Below, piece after piece: positions 10,382-21,408 of a DNA stretch of 64,000 nucleotides. Origin of the DNA: Promerops cafer (lineage: Eukaryota; Chordata; Aves; Passeriformes; Nectariniidae). Made by a program: the position numbers and the translations under genes. Numbering within the stretch: the stretch's first letter is position 1; each line of letters begins with the position of its first letter. The notes under the pieces were generated by a model. It was not told the origin of the DNA, made no database searches, and saw nothing but the letters and a program-made list of their open reading frames with translations. The stretch covers positions 244,049 through 308,048 of the forward strand of contig VZSE01009346.1 in the NCBI GenBank assembly GCA_013398275.1. Reading direction: 5' to 3'.

Positions 10382-11441
10382 CCAGTTGGTGGATTGGAAA
10401 AATATTCATAGAGAATGGAACAGAAGGTCCATCCTCATACAACTCAACTGATACTGCAGCTAAATATCAAACAAGATGGACTGGTCTGCTCACATACTCA
10501 GTGATGGGTACTGCTAGAGCCACTCACAATACTGAATGTCAGATTCAACTTCATTAATGCTGAAGTTTTTTCCATTTTTAGAAAATGTCCTTCTATTTCT
10601 GGTCAAGCATATTTTACTGTTAATACAATGACTAAAACTAAAACAAGCCACTCAGATTTTGACATAATGTGTGTAGGCTTGTCCATGTGTGTATATATGG
10701 ATACACTAAAAATAGTAGCTTAATTTTTTTCTGCATCCATAATTTTTCCCCATGCAGTGTATAGCAGACACTTTTTTTAGTGATTCTAAATATTCAGCTC
10801 TGTGTAGCAATTTTAAATGGTAAGAGTTTACATTCAAACAAGCATGGAATAAAATGCCACATTTATCTTGCAATGGAATTTTTTTGTCTTTAGCTCTGCT
10901 TGAAGCTCTCCTCAGTTTAATGAGAAATACATTTTAATAAATGATGAGCTGATTAGTATGGAATCAGTTTCTGTTTAACAGAAACATTTCTTTGCATTGT
11001 ATTATTAGTATTAAACATTTACATTCTGGTACCATATACAGAACATGATGAAAAAGAAGCAACACACAGGGATAATTTTTTCCTTGTGTTACAGTTCTGG
11101 GTCTTTATTAGCTGAGTCAGTAGAGATAATGTTATATTGCTTCAAATTACCAACAACAGTGTATTAGAGTAAATATACAGGCTATTCCACTGCTTGGGTA
11201 TGCTCCCAAACAGTCATTTCTCTGATGTATAACTGTGGAACAGTAACATTTTTCTCCTATTGATTTGTGGAAGACCATTTCATTTGATCTGTGCTGACGC
11301 AACACTTTTACAACAACAAAAAAAGAAAGTTTGCTGTAAAAGCTGATTATTTTTCCTTATATTCTACAACTTATTTCTTAAGTGGGATATTTTCAAGGGA
11401 TTGTAAACAACTTACAAAAACAAATTCTTTGAAAGATCATT
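10382..11441. other. Non-coding stretch
   Basis: AT-rich sequence with no recognisable gene. TGAGTCA near 11114 is an AP-1-like site, of no weight on its own. Confidence 0.5.
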
Positions 11442-11502
11442 TATTCATTCATTCATTCATTCATTCATTCATTCATACATTCATTCATTCATTCATTCAT
11501 TC
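11442..11502. repeat. (ATTC)n microsatellite
   Basis: About fifteen tandem ATTC units with one interruption (ATAC near 11475). The repeating FIHS peptide in the overlapping open frame comes from this repeat and is not a gene product. Confidence 0.97.
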
Positions 11503-11929
11503 TTCCACTTATCCAAGACAGCAAACTCTAAATTATACCTTTTCAAAAGGATTATACTTAAAAGTGTCACCCTGATAGCAGACAAAACCTCTTCAAAGTA
11601 TATCTAAAAAAGCAATTTACTAAAATGTGCAATAAAAAGTAAAAAATAATTTCTTTACTTTCTTGTAACTCACAATACATAGTTTTTCACTATATAGATT
11701 TTGCAAGACTGTGCTTTCATTATTTTTTGTCTAGAAATTCAGGATGCATAAATATTGCAATAACAAAGCGGAAATCCTTGGAGCCAATTTATCTATTGAA
11801 AAGAAGTCTACACATCTTAAAATATGGAAATGGCAAAATATCAAGGGGAACTTGTTTACTTTCTCTACTGGAGACTTCATTGAACTAAAGCTAAATATTC
11901 AAGAATAAACCCAGTCTTTCAAATGCACA
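11503..11929. other. Non-coding stretch
   Basis: AT-rich, no gene or repeat recognised. Confidence 0.5.
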
Positions 11930-12240
11930 GGTGCTTGACTGGAATCTTTCGCTTTGCAGCAGCAGAACCAAGATGAGAATCTGGCCCTGGAGCCGGCAGG
12001 AATGCCATATGATATCTGAATGGTAATTTTCTCTGTATGTGCCACAATAATGCCTCAGACTTGACCTTTGGCTTTGTTGTCACCAAGTATTATCATGTGT
12101 ATAATTTGACCTTTCTTACTTGTATGAATACTTGGCCTTGAACTCCATCTAACCTTCTAAAAGCTGTAAAGATAATTTCTATGCATTTGCAATAAGGTCC
12201 CTGATTTGACCTATGACTCAAATGAACAATAATTTCTTAA
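11930..12240. promoter_or_regulatory. Cluster of nuclear-receptor-like half-sites
   Basis: Three TTGACCT motifs (TGACCT at 12062-12067, 12107-12112 and 12207-12212) lie in the same orientation within 150 bp. The first reads TGACCTTTGGCTT, an imperfect direct repeat with one-base spacing like HNF4/COUP-TF/RXR sites. CTTGGCCTTGAAC near 12132 is a fourth, weaker match. TGACTCA at 12214-12220 is an AP-1 consensus. Clustering suggests an enhancer, but such short motifs also occur by chance. Confidence 0.25.
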
Positions 12241-13842
12241 TATTCCCATTTCTCCTAAGACTATTTCCTGTAATAGTATAATAATAAGGCAATAAAATGT
12301 CCTTCAGTGTGAACTCCTGTTATTCTAAATTTTGAAAGTCTATGTTTAGGGCCTTCCAGTTCATTACATTTCTGTGTTGTCAAAAGATAGTATCAAGGCA
12401 TCAAAAGTTTCTAGAATTTAAATCAAAGTAAATGGAAGGACAAAAGTGACATTATTTCACTGTGTCTACATCCAGACAAAACTAAGGACAATAAAAAGCT
12501 TAATAAAAAGCTTTAGGGACAGTGAAACAAAAGCATATCTTAGCACTAGCAGAAGACCAATAATACTCCTGCCACTTCTATTTAGCAATTTCAAAGCAGA
12601 AAAGGAAGAAATATTAAAAAAATTTCAGTTCTGACCTTTGGAAAAAAAATTACGCATTTCATCATTATGCAACAAAACAATAAAAAATCCAACATCATAG
12701 TATTCTTCAACAAAATAGAGTAAATGTGATTTTTTTCAGGAAAAATATCTTTGTTAATATTGGTACACAAAAGGAATGCAAACAATTAGAAGTGCGCGAA
12801 GGAGTTGTGACTGTATTGAAAATGGATTCAGCCTGATGACAGCCAGTGTGTGACACAGAAGCACCTCTTTCAGCTGTGTAAGACTGTGAGATCACCCTTC
12901 CAACTACACAATTTGCCTTCAGCACCAAAAGCTGTATTTCACACCATATTTTGCTTAGAGCGGAATGCCAATGAATCATCATATTTGATGATCAGGCCCA
13001 GTACAGAAGTTTTCACTTTTCGTGCAGCTGCATCCAAAACATGAATACATTTAAACACTGCCTGCATATAACAGGCTCTGATTTGAAACTCAGTAACTCA
13101 GGAATTTGGTCCTGTACAAGTAGAACATAGGATATATACAATTAGATATCAGACTCACGGGTAAGGTCAATGCAACAGCCAACACATGGTGATTGAAATC
13201 AGTAGACCGAAGAGCAGCTGCCAGCCATTGCTCAGATTTTGCTGATATCAAGGCAGAGATGAGTTTTGGGGACCTCGAAGTGACTTTGGCAAGGCCAGCT
13301 GCAACTGGAATATTTAAGAAAGGCGGTGTGCAGCAATACACCTGCACTTGCTTTATTACCATGACCTGGATCTACAATCCTTACAGTGTCTCCTTTTTCA
13401 GCCTTTCAGATTTTCTTGTTTCCTTTCTTTTTCCTTGAAACTGTACTTCTTGGAAATTACTTTGCATGGCTTTCACTCTCTTTGGCTATTCAAGCCAAGG
13501 CTCTTTTGTGGAAATGAATCTTTTCTACTTAGAGCTGAAGTGCCCATGTAACTGGTAGTAATGCTATGACATGATCAATGTGACTCTCCTCCTTATACAA
13601 ATTGCTCCTTCCGAGCTATCTGTCTTGCTATCATAGTTTTCTTCCCCACTGCAAAGGCTGGTGACACAAGACTAGCTCAGACACATCACTCAAGATAATT
13701 CTGAAGCTTCAGAGTACAGAGAACAATGCAAGAGATAAAGACCAAATTATTAGTAGAATATGCAAACTGAGAGTCAGTTCAAAACCCTTAAGCTGCTCTT
13801 CTTTTTTGCTTTCAAGCAGAGGGTTTATGTACTCCAGTCATG
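12241..13842. other. Non-coding stretch
   Basis: No gene recognised. A 7-base-arm hairpin (ATCATCA, TGATGAT) lies near 12977. The segment 13180-13330 retains a few CpGs and reads like a possible conserved element, too weak to call separately. Confidence 0.5.
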
Positions 13843-13887
13843 GTGGCAGGGGCCAGCCTCCATTGTCACTCGGAGGCCAGCTGCCAC
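13843..13887. repeat. 45-nt interrupted hairpin
   Basis: Outer arms GTGGCAG (13843-13849) and CTGCCAC (13881-13887) and inner arms GCCTCC (13856-13861) and GGAGGC (13872-13877) pair exactly. The loop is 10 bases, with a small asymmetric internal loop. Function is unknown; it may be chance in a GC-richer patch. Confidence 0.45.
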
Positions 13888-15539
13888 AGACAGAATGGAG
13901 GGTTGAAAACTGAGTGATGAAGGTGCCTGCAGCTAAACAGATCTCTCCTAAACATAAAGTGTTTCTTTGGCAACAAGTAAATGCTTTGGGTTCTTTAAGA
14001 TTAGAGAGATATAGTATGGTTGGCCAAAAATAACAGAACATTCAGAAAAGTTTGGCTCCAGAGTGTATCTCTATCTTGAATAAGCAGATTAAGGATCACT
14101 TTTTTTAAACTGTTTTCCCAACAAGAGTGAGGTTGAATGTTTGGCTTGCTGCAGATGTACTGGTCAAGAGATACTAAAAGAACAAAACCTCAAGAATTGA
14201 AGTTTTAAGTTCATGTTCTGTCAGCCCAGATTTTGCAGAAAAATGCAAATTTGACACTGCTCTCTGATCCAAGCTTTGAGACTTTCATTAACATCATGAG
14301 TCCTTCTGGAAATATCCAACAACCTTTTCTTCCCATTTTCAGTCCTCTCATAGTGTCCAAGGGAGGGGTTTCTGAGGCAGCTCACTGACATGGTGGGATC
14401 TGGTGAAATAGGGATCATGCTGGAGCATGGGACACAATCCTTCTGCTCTTTCCACCAAGCCTCAGCGGTCCTGTCTCCTTGCAGGAGGACTCTGCTGAAA
14501 AGGCACTGTTGAGCTCAGCTCCTCGACCTCCTCCCAAGCACTATCAGCCTGACAAAAACAGTATTCCAAGTGTCCAGCCTCAGTAAATTGTTTTTCAGGC
14601 AGTAAAAGACTGTTGGCCTCTAACACCAGTAACACTGGGGAATGTGTGGCTGTGCTGCCTGCGTTTGCTCCCCCACATTCCACTGCCAGGCTGTGTCCCA
14701 ACAGCATCCCCAAAACGAGGGCTCAGCCACCTTACACTGACCACCTGGAACCGTGGGGCAAAAGCATCTGTTGGGGCTCAGGTACAAGGAAAAGAGAGGT
14801 AAAAAGAGAGTTAAGGAAAAGACAGAAGATAGTGAGAGCTCTAAGGGATCGGGTGGAGCTGGCAGTACATGTCAGGCAACAGGCAGATAATCAGTCAGCT
14901 GGCCAGAAAAACAGCACTGCCATGGAAGGTGACAGAGACACAAGCAGGAGCTGTGCTTCAATGGCTTTTGGGCCTCACACTGGCTCTCTGCTGAGGGTGA
15001 GCATCTTCCTTGGCTGTTAGACCATTGGAAAAAATGTTTTCCACACTGCTGTTCTAGGGATGCAGTCACAGCTATAGTTCTTTACGTGAGAAGTTTTCAC
15101 TCTCTGGGAAGTCCCTTTTGCTCTAGAAGCCCTTTTCCCCATTCACTATCCAGCAACATTAACAGCTCTATCACAGGCATAAAGGTTCTTCATCCTGCTT
15201 TCAGGAAAAATGAGCATAAAAGCATTTGTTACTGCTGATGATGTAACTAATATATTTTCTTTTACTAATTTGTTATTATTTGATGCTGTCACTGAAAGGC
15301 AAATAGCTTTCAAAGGCAGAATTTGCACCAGACCCTGCAGACTTTTATGGGGAGTTTGGCATCTATCTGACCCCAACAGTGTCATAATTCTCCACTAATA
15401 ATAATGAAAACTATACACAGTACTTAGAACATAAAAAGGTAATTCTTATTTTTATTTAGCTTAAAGTTAAAAAAGGAAAGGGGAATGGAAGGTTAAGGGG
15501 AGGAGGAATGGAAAAGGGAATGCAAAGAAGAAGGGGAAG
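13888..15539. other. Non-coding stretch
   Basis: No gene recognised. Short frames at 14462-15069 on both strands overlap and lack motifs. A CpG-poor, moderately GC-rich patch lies at 14620-15000. Confidence 0.5.
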
Positions 15540-15632
15540 GAGAACAACAACAACATCAACCAAAAAAAAAAAAAAAAAANACAACAACCAAAAAAAAAAA
15601 AAGAAAAAAAAAAGGGAAAAAGGGAGAAAAAA
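15540..15632 (+). repeat. A-rich low-complexity tract with ambiguous base
   Basis: ACAACAACA and A18 are followed by N at 15580, then further A runs broken by single G or C. The flanks (15470-15540 and 15615-15640) are also purine-rich. The reverse frame rich in F and L across this tract is an artefact of poly-A. Confidence 0.95.
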
Positions 15633-16759
15633 GGACTGAGAGTTTCTAATCCAAACTCTACCTCTCCCATTCCCTGCAAACTGCTTTCTTATGCAGTGGA
15701 TTATGAAGTTTTCAAGGCTGGATTAGAGGCTGCTATAAAACAGTTTGCCTGACACAGAACCACATTTAAATTAGCAATGCCATAAACGGCACTGCGAGGG
15801 AGGGAGGGCCTGCTCGTGATTCAAGGATATCGTCTTTTGTATAATTTTTCCAGTATCATAAATTTCTGCCCGAAGTTCCTAGCAGAATAGCAATGCTCCA
15901 ACATATATTGAATAGCTGTCTTTCATAAAATGTTATACATGGAACAGAACTACAATTTGTGGATCACATTTATTTAAGATTAGTGTAATTTATATAAATG
16001 TACTTCAACAACATGATTTAAAAACATAGGTTTTTAGATGTAATGTTTTACCTTTCTGAGACTTTTGTGCTTAGCTGGAGGGTGTTTACTGTGACTGAGG
16101 TATTTTTTCTAAACACAGAGGCGGATTATTTAAAACCTTTTGGTATGGAAAGCCCACAGTTTGTCCACCTCAAACAATCTCTTCTCTCCCTCAGTTGTCA
16201 CAGCAACAACTTCAGCATTTGAAAGGAATCTACTTCAATAATCTAAGCCTCTGATCTTTGACAGGCTTATAATGAAGGAACAGTTTGTTAATGCTGACAT
16301 AAACATTTTGAAAACTTAAAGGTACAATTATTTCATGTTGTTTAGGAAGTGAGCACTACATGGTCAAGAGAACAGCACTCTTCAAAAATATTTACTCATG
16401 CAATTTCCTAGTGAGAAAAACAACTGCTGACTGTACAGCTGAACTGAGATTCCAGCCCTGTAGTTTGAGCAGCAAGAGTTTTCTTTGTCTCCTGCCCATT
16501 TATAGTTCATTTTTTTTTTCTCTCTTAGAATCCCATGATGATCTTTTGGATAATTCCAGGATATATCAGCCCAATCTCTTTATTTTAAAAGATAAAACTT
16601 AAAAACCCAGGCTGAATCAGACCCAGTTCCAAGTGGGTCTCTTGACTATGCTGCTTGTAATAAAAAGTCAGAGCCGCTTGCTTCTCAGCCAGCCAGCTGT
16701 TTTGGAAGTTGTTTGCCTGTTCAGCAAACAGAACTGTTATTTCTGCTGGGAGGAGGGCA
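15633..16759. other. Non-coding stretch
   Basis: No gene recognised. The part 15780-15880 keeps five CpGs (AAACGGCACTGCGAGG, CTCGTG, ATCGTC, CCCGAAG) in AT-rich surroundings, a weak hint of constraint. Confidence 0.5.
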
Positions 16760-17640
16760 GAAAGCTGACACGATGACAAAGTTCCCCAGGCTGTGCTCAG
16801 CAAAGTAGTCCCTGTGCTTTCTGGGCAAAGCAAAAGCCAGCGCAGGAGGCAAACTCGGGGCTGCACTTCGAGTCACAGCTCCAGTTGCTCTGGGGACACC
16901 GTCGCTCTCGGAGCAATTTCCTACAGTAGCGCCGGGCTCCAGTGGTCCTCGGGGGTGAAATCCATCATCCTGCAGGCTGCACTCTATCAAGTGGGGCTCC
17001 GAGAAAGGGTCAAGTGGTCCGCTGCCATGCTGTTTGAGCTCATCAGAGACATATTTAATTTAATTAAGGTTGTCAGCACTATTGATTTTGGCAGTTTCAA
17101 TTACCGTGCTGTTATGGCTTCTGGATCTACTGATCTGTGATGAGCCCTATCAGCACTGGCACACATTGAGGAAAAAGCCCTTTGTCTCCTTTAAAACCTG
17201 ACACATCCTGCCATAGGCCATAACTTATTGCTTTTATCCAGCCCAGCTCCTCTTCTGTTCCTCATAATTAATTTCTCATTAGACAGCTCTTTATTGTTTA
17301 ATTTGTGCAGTTTATAATCAAATTGGGCACATTAATTGTAGTTGAATTTAAGGCTAATGAAAAATAAAGGTTTTCAATAACTTACTCTTCAATTATTTCA
17401 GACAAGATAAAATAAAACACTTTAAGAGTTGTCAGCTTTTTAAATTATAAATTAGGTTGTTTAAAGACCATGGGCATTTAGGAAGCAGTTATCACACATT
17501 TAGTAATTATAAATCCTATGCTCCAATACAATTATTACGATATATTTACAATTCCTCTTAGTTTTTTCCACCCTGTTGTTAGTTAACTGCATAACATCTA
17601 ATTGTTAGTGGTTAAAAATAGCATAATCTGAAATCTCTGG
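16760..17640. promoter_or_regulatory. Probable conserved non-coding element, homeobox-site rich
   Basis: The left part (16840-17010) keeps about ten CpGs. The right part (17040-17560) is dense in homeodomain cores: TTTAATTTAATTAAGG, ATAATTAATTTCTCATTAG, CACATTAATTGTAG, GGCTAATGA, TTTAGTAATTATAAA. It also holds TTTATAATCAAATT and TGTTTAATTTG strings. No frame is convincingly coding. Dense TAAT/ATTA cores beside a CpG-retaining core are typical of developmental enhancers in gene-poor vertebrate DNA. Conservation is inferred from texture only. Confidence 0.4.
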
Positions 17641-17663
17641 GCCTGATTCTTCTTCTTCTGCAG

Positions 17664-17749
17664 ATTGAACTGTAAATCATCACATCTGAGGAAGTCCATA
17701 TCCTTAACACTGGAACAGGAGAGGAGTCTGAAACAGGAGAGATGTCTGG
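17664..17749 (+). other. Candidate internal exon, 86 nt
   Basis: This is the best paired splice signal I found. The acceptor is GATTCTTCTTCTTCTGCAG (ending 17663), an almost pure pyrimidine tract. The donor TCTGG/GTAAGTGG (GT at 17750-17751) matches the U1 consensus GTAAGT exactly. Between them one frame is open from end to end, starting in phase 1 with L-N-C-K-S-S-H-L and rich in E, R and K near the end (29 codons in part). The other two frames hit stops at once. I do not recognise the peptide. It could be a coding exon of an unknown gene, an exon of a long non-coding RNA, or a chance pair. Confidence 0.3.
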
Positions 17750-17751
17750 GT

Positions 17752-20548
17752 AAGTGGAAGAGGACCTCATTTGGTAGAGATTTGATAAAATGTCAATCAT
17801 TCTTCCAGGCAGCACTGTAGGATTCAGTCCCTTTCCTTTCAAGAAAATGGTAATACACAATTTACTTTAGGACCAGGACACCAGCTGGCAAAAATCAGTG
17901 AAGGCCTCTGGATGTAGACAGCAGTTTGTCCCATGATGTGCATAATCTTCATTTAAGCAATGGGAAAACAAAGGCAGAGAAGCAGCTTATTTGAAGGGGC
18001 ACATGGGAGGTGAGGCCAGCCTGCTAGTTTTTTGTTTTGTTTTTGGCTTTTTTTGGTTTTATTCTATTTTTCCGTTAACAGTGAACGGGGAGGGTGAAGG
18101 AGGATGGGAAAGAATATGGGATACAAAATTCAAGTAATACCCACCTTCTTTCTTGTCAAGATGAAAATCAGGAAAACTGAGTTTCCTTCTTTTCTCAAAG
18201 GCTGGACTCAATACACAGCATTTTAAGGGTGAGCAAGAAAAGCAAAGGAAAGAAAGGCAAGTTTCTCGTTGCTGCTGAGGGGAAAGCTGGGGTGCTGTGA
18301 GTTGTTTGGATGTGAGGAGATGATGGGAGAATTCGATTCCTTGTGTGTTCTAAGACCTCTCCTTGGCCAGGCGTGCAGGGTCCAGCATGATACACTGTGT
18401 TAGAGTGTGTTCTGGGCATGTGCCCAGGGCACCCAGGGCAGGGCTCCCTGGTCACAGTGTGAGTCTGGGAGGGCTGTGTGTGAGCTGCTCCACATTCCCT
18501 GCCCAAGCAACCAAATGATCACTCCTGCTCCTGCCCACTGAGAGCTAAAGCTGTGCCTGATGCTGCATCTGCATCAAGGAAAGATGGGTTAGAGACAAAA
18601 GCATGTCCAGTAGCTAAAAAAGAAATTATGCTTGTGCTGTTCAAAAAGGGTAAAATTCACCCACATCCTCACAGATCTATTTACTAACCAAATCCTGTAT
18701 ATAAAAAAAGACAATGTCAGAGATTTTCTTTGCATACCCCAGCTCAAACTGAGGTTATTTTTTTATTTCAGCTAAGTATCTTTGTCCAAAATTCCTTGGT
18801 GGGGACCCTGCCCTTGTAGATTTGTAGGAATCTTCTAATTTACATATTGCTTCCTGTCTGGAATGAAGAGCAGGTCACTACTGCTAAATATTTCGGCATC
18901 ATGTATATTCTCTAATTCAAAATTATTTGGAACAGAAGGGGGAGATACTGTTTTCCTAAATACACCCAAACACTTGACATCAATCACCAATTGAATATGA
19001 CAATCTTCACCTGCCCTGCTTTTTGGAAGGGAAAGGAAGAATACCTTCCTTCAATAAGAGCATGAGAAATGCTGGATGCAGGAGTTTTGCCACCAGCATA
19101 TGGAGCCAGGGAATGAGCGAGCTGGGGAATCAGGGAACCAGGCTGAACTCCCCCCGTGCTGAGTGCAGGGGCAGGAAAGGAAATCAGTGCATTGGCAGGA
19201 GAAAAGGGCTCCTGGAAACTCAGCATCTGATAAAGATACATGGGAACAGCAGGGGAAAAACAGATCAGCAAACCTTGAGTAATGTGTGATGGGAAAGCAG
19301 CACACACTTTGTCCTTGGCCCTGCTTGGTGTAAGCCATCCAGTGAAAGCACGGGTGCACCTGGTGGCACCACAGGCAGAGGTAACAGTCTTTGGGCTGCT
19401 TGAAGTTACTTTCTCTAACAACCCAGTGTGCACAACTCACTTCTGAGATGGTGAACCTACTGCTGTTGTGCTCTTTTTTCCCTCAGCCTTTACATTCCTG
19501 GATATATTATTCCCAAAAACGCTGGCCTAAGTTCTGCACTCTTTCTAGGAACTGGTATTATCTAAGTAGACAAGAGCAAAAGATCTTGCATGCAGTTTGT
19601 CATCACTCCTTGACAGCAGTTCCGTGGTTTTGTGCCATGTCACCCAGAGGACAATCAGATCCCCTAATTTCTGGCTGGCATCTAACTCCAAGTGGAACCA
19701 TCAGACCTGGTTGTATATGCAGGGAGTAGGCATCTGAACCCTACAAATATCTTTCTCTTTTACTTTAAAAAATAGCAGAAAGATTTTTAAAAGGCAATTT
19801 ATATTAAAAATATTAATAATAATTGTTCCCAGGCAAAGTTTCTTTCAGCCAAGTCTCAGCTGTGAGGAAACTTTCATTAAGCAAGACATGGACTCATGAA
19901 AAGAGAGGTTTATAATGGAGTCAGTGAGAGGCTGCAGCAGCACTGCTAACAGGTGCCACTGTTACAGGAGTGACAGGGTGAGCAAGACTTCTAAAGACAC
20001 AATAGTTAGGACTGTGCCCACCCATGCAGCTAAAGATCTACCAGGGTTTCTGTTATGAACCTCTGTTTGCAGGGTCTTGATACTTTAGTCATAAAAAGCA
20101 TACCGCAGGCTGAGAGTGAGAAAGTAAAGACACAGCACTCCAGGGCAGTTGGAACAAAAAATAATAAAATTCACATAGGTGTTTTGAAGGATCTCTTTGG
20201 GATTTTGTAATTTTAAAAAACACGCTTCTTTTGCAGTTAAATTTGGCAGATTATTGGTCAATAGCATTAACTGGGGAGAGGTTTTTTTCAGTTTGTTACA
20301 TTTTAATTTAGAGCCCCTAAAATGCCTGTGGCATTTTTAAGCTTAAAAAAATCTTATAGCTCAATTAAGGGATAACAGAAATAAACCAGGATTACCTGTG
20401 TGTAATTACACAAAGTTAAATCCAAGAAAACAATACACTACCACAACTCTCTTGGGTAATTTGAGCAGTCTCCCTAGGATCTCCAGAGGCAAAAAAAATG
20501 AAGGTTGTCTCAGCTCATACCTGGGCATTTACTCCAACATAGCAAAAA
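17752..20548. other. Non-coding stretch
   Basis: No gene recognised. A T/G-rich patch lies at 18028-18070. The part 18260-18530 is GC-richer with few CpGs and holds TGGGCATGTGCCCA, a short hairpin near 18415. Frames at 18984-19440 overlap on both strands and have no known motif. Confidence 0.5.
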
Positions 20549-20575
20549 ACTCTGAAGTCCAAAAGACTTCAGAGT
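20549..20575. repeat. Perfect 11-bp hairpin
   Basis: Arms 20549-20559 (ACTCTGAAGTC) and 20565-20575 (GACTTCAGAGT) pair exactly around a CAAAA loop. No T-run follows that would suggest a polymerase III terminator. Confidence 0.75.
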
Positions 20576-20908
20576 AGTAGATGGAAATACCTCTCTTTTT
20601 TCTTTATCAACCTTTTAATAGCCTTGAGGGATATGCTACAGAACTGAGCAAACTCTGTATTGGGGTACAAATTAGATTCAATGCTCAGCTCTCAAACTTT
20701 CTTACTGCTCTTGACCATTCTGCTCCCACTGTCGTCCCCTCGTCCACCAATACAGTACAGCAGTCCAGTCTGAGCTTCACTACACACACTTGGCAAGAAA
20801 TAATTCCAATCAGCTAAGTGTACCCAGATCTGAAGGCATCTGATGAAATTCAGTCTGTTTGGGTTTAAACTTTTTAGTCCTGAATCATTTACCCAAGCTT
20901 CAGAGTAA

Positions 20909-20945
20909 ATGTATATATGAATGATATATGTATATATGAATGATA
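20909..20945. repeat. Tandem duplication, 19-bp period
   Basis: ATGTATATATGAATGATA occurs at 20909-20926 and again, identically, at 20928-20945. It is a short, recent AT-rich duplication. Confidence 0.9.
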
Positions 20946-21382
20946 CATAAGGATAAGGGGACCCACACCTTGACCGCTTGAGAAAATTTGCTATAAAACC
21001 AGTGCCAATCACTTTCTTCCATCAAAAACTTCCAAAGGGAATAGATTGACTCCATCTGCAATTATAATATTAATTTTGTTATAACCATCCCAGCCTGGAT
21101 TTAAACATGAGTATGTGAATAGCAGCACAGCATATACGTAGTACTGGTATATGCCGTGTCAGTAACTCAAAACATATGTCATATGTTTCTTAAAAGCAGC
21201 CAGGTAGAGTGTAGCTATCCCCTTATCACCACCAGAGTTCCCTACCTGGACCAAGTCTGCATATTTATTGGTGTTATACATGAAGTGGTCCTGCCCTCAG
21301 CTGTATTTGGTTAAACTCGGTATAAACAGTACCTTTCAATCCTGAGGTCCTTCACCAGCCTGGTGATAAGGCATCCATTCCT
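20946..21382. other. Non-coding stretch
   Basis: Nothing recognised. Confidence 0.5.
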
Positions 21383-21408
21383 CAGTATATTATAGCAGTA
21401 TATTATAG
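21383..21408. repeat. Tandem duplication of 13 bp
   Basis: CAGTATATTATAG is repeated twice without change (21383-21395, 21396-21408). Confidence 0.9.

Noticed and set aside
11291..11575. ORF with repeating FIHS peptide
   Set aside because: Produced by the (ATTC)n microsatellite.
15467..15679. Minus-strand F/L-rich ORF
   Set aside because: Produced by the A-rich tract and contains an undetermined residue from the N at 15580.
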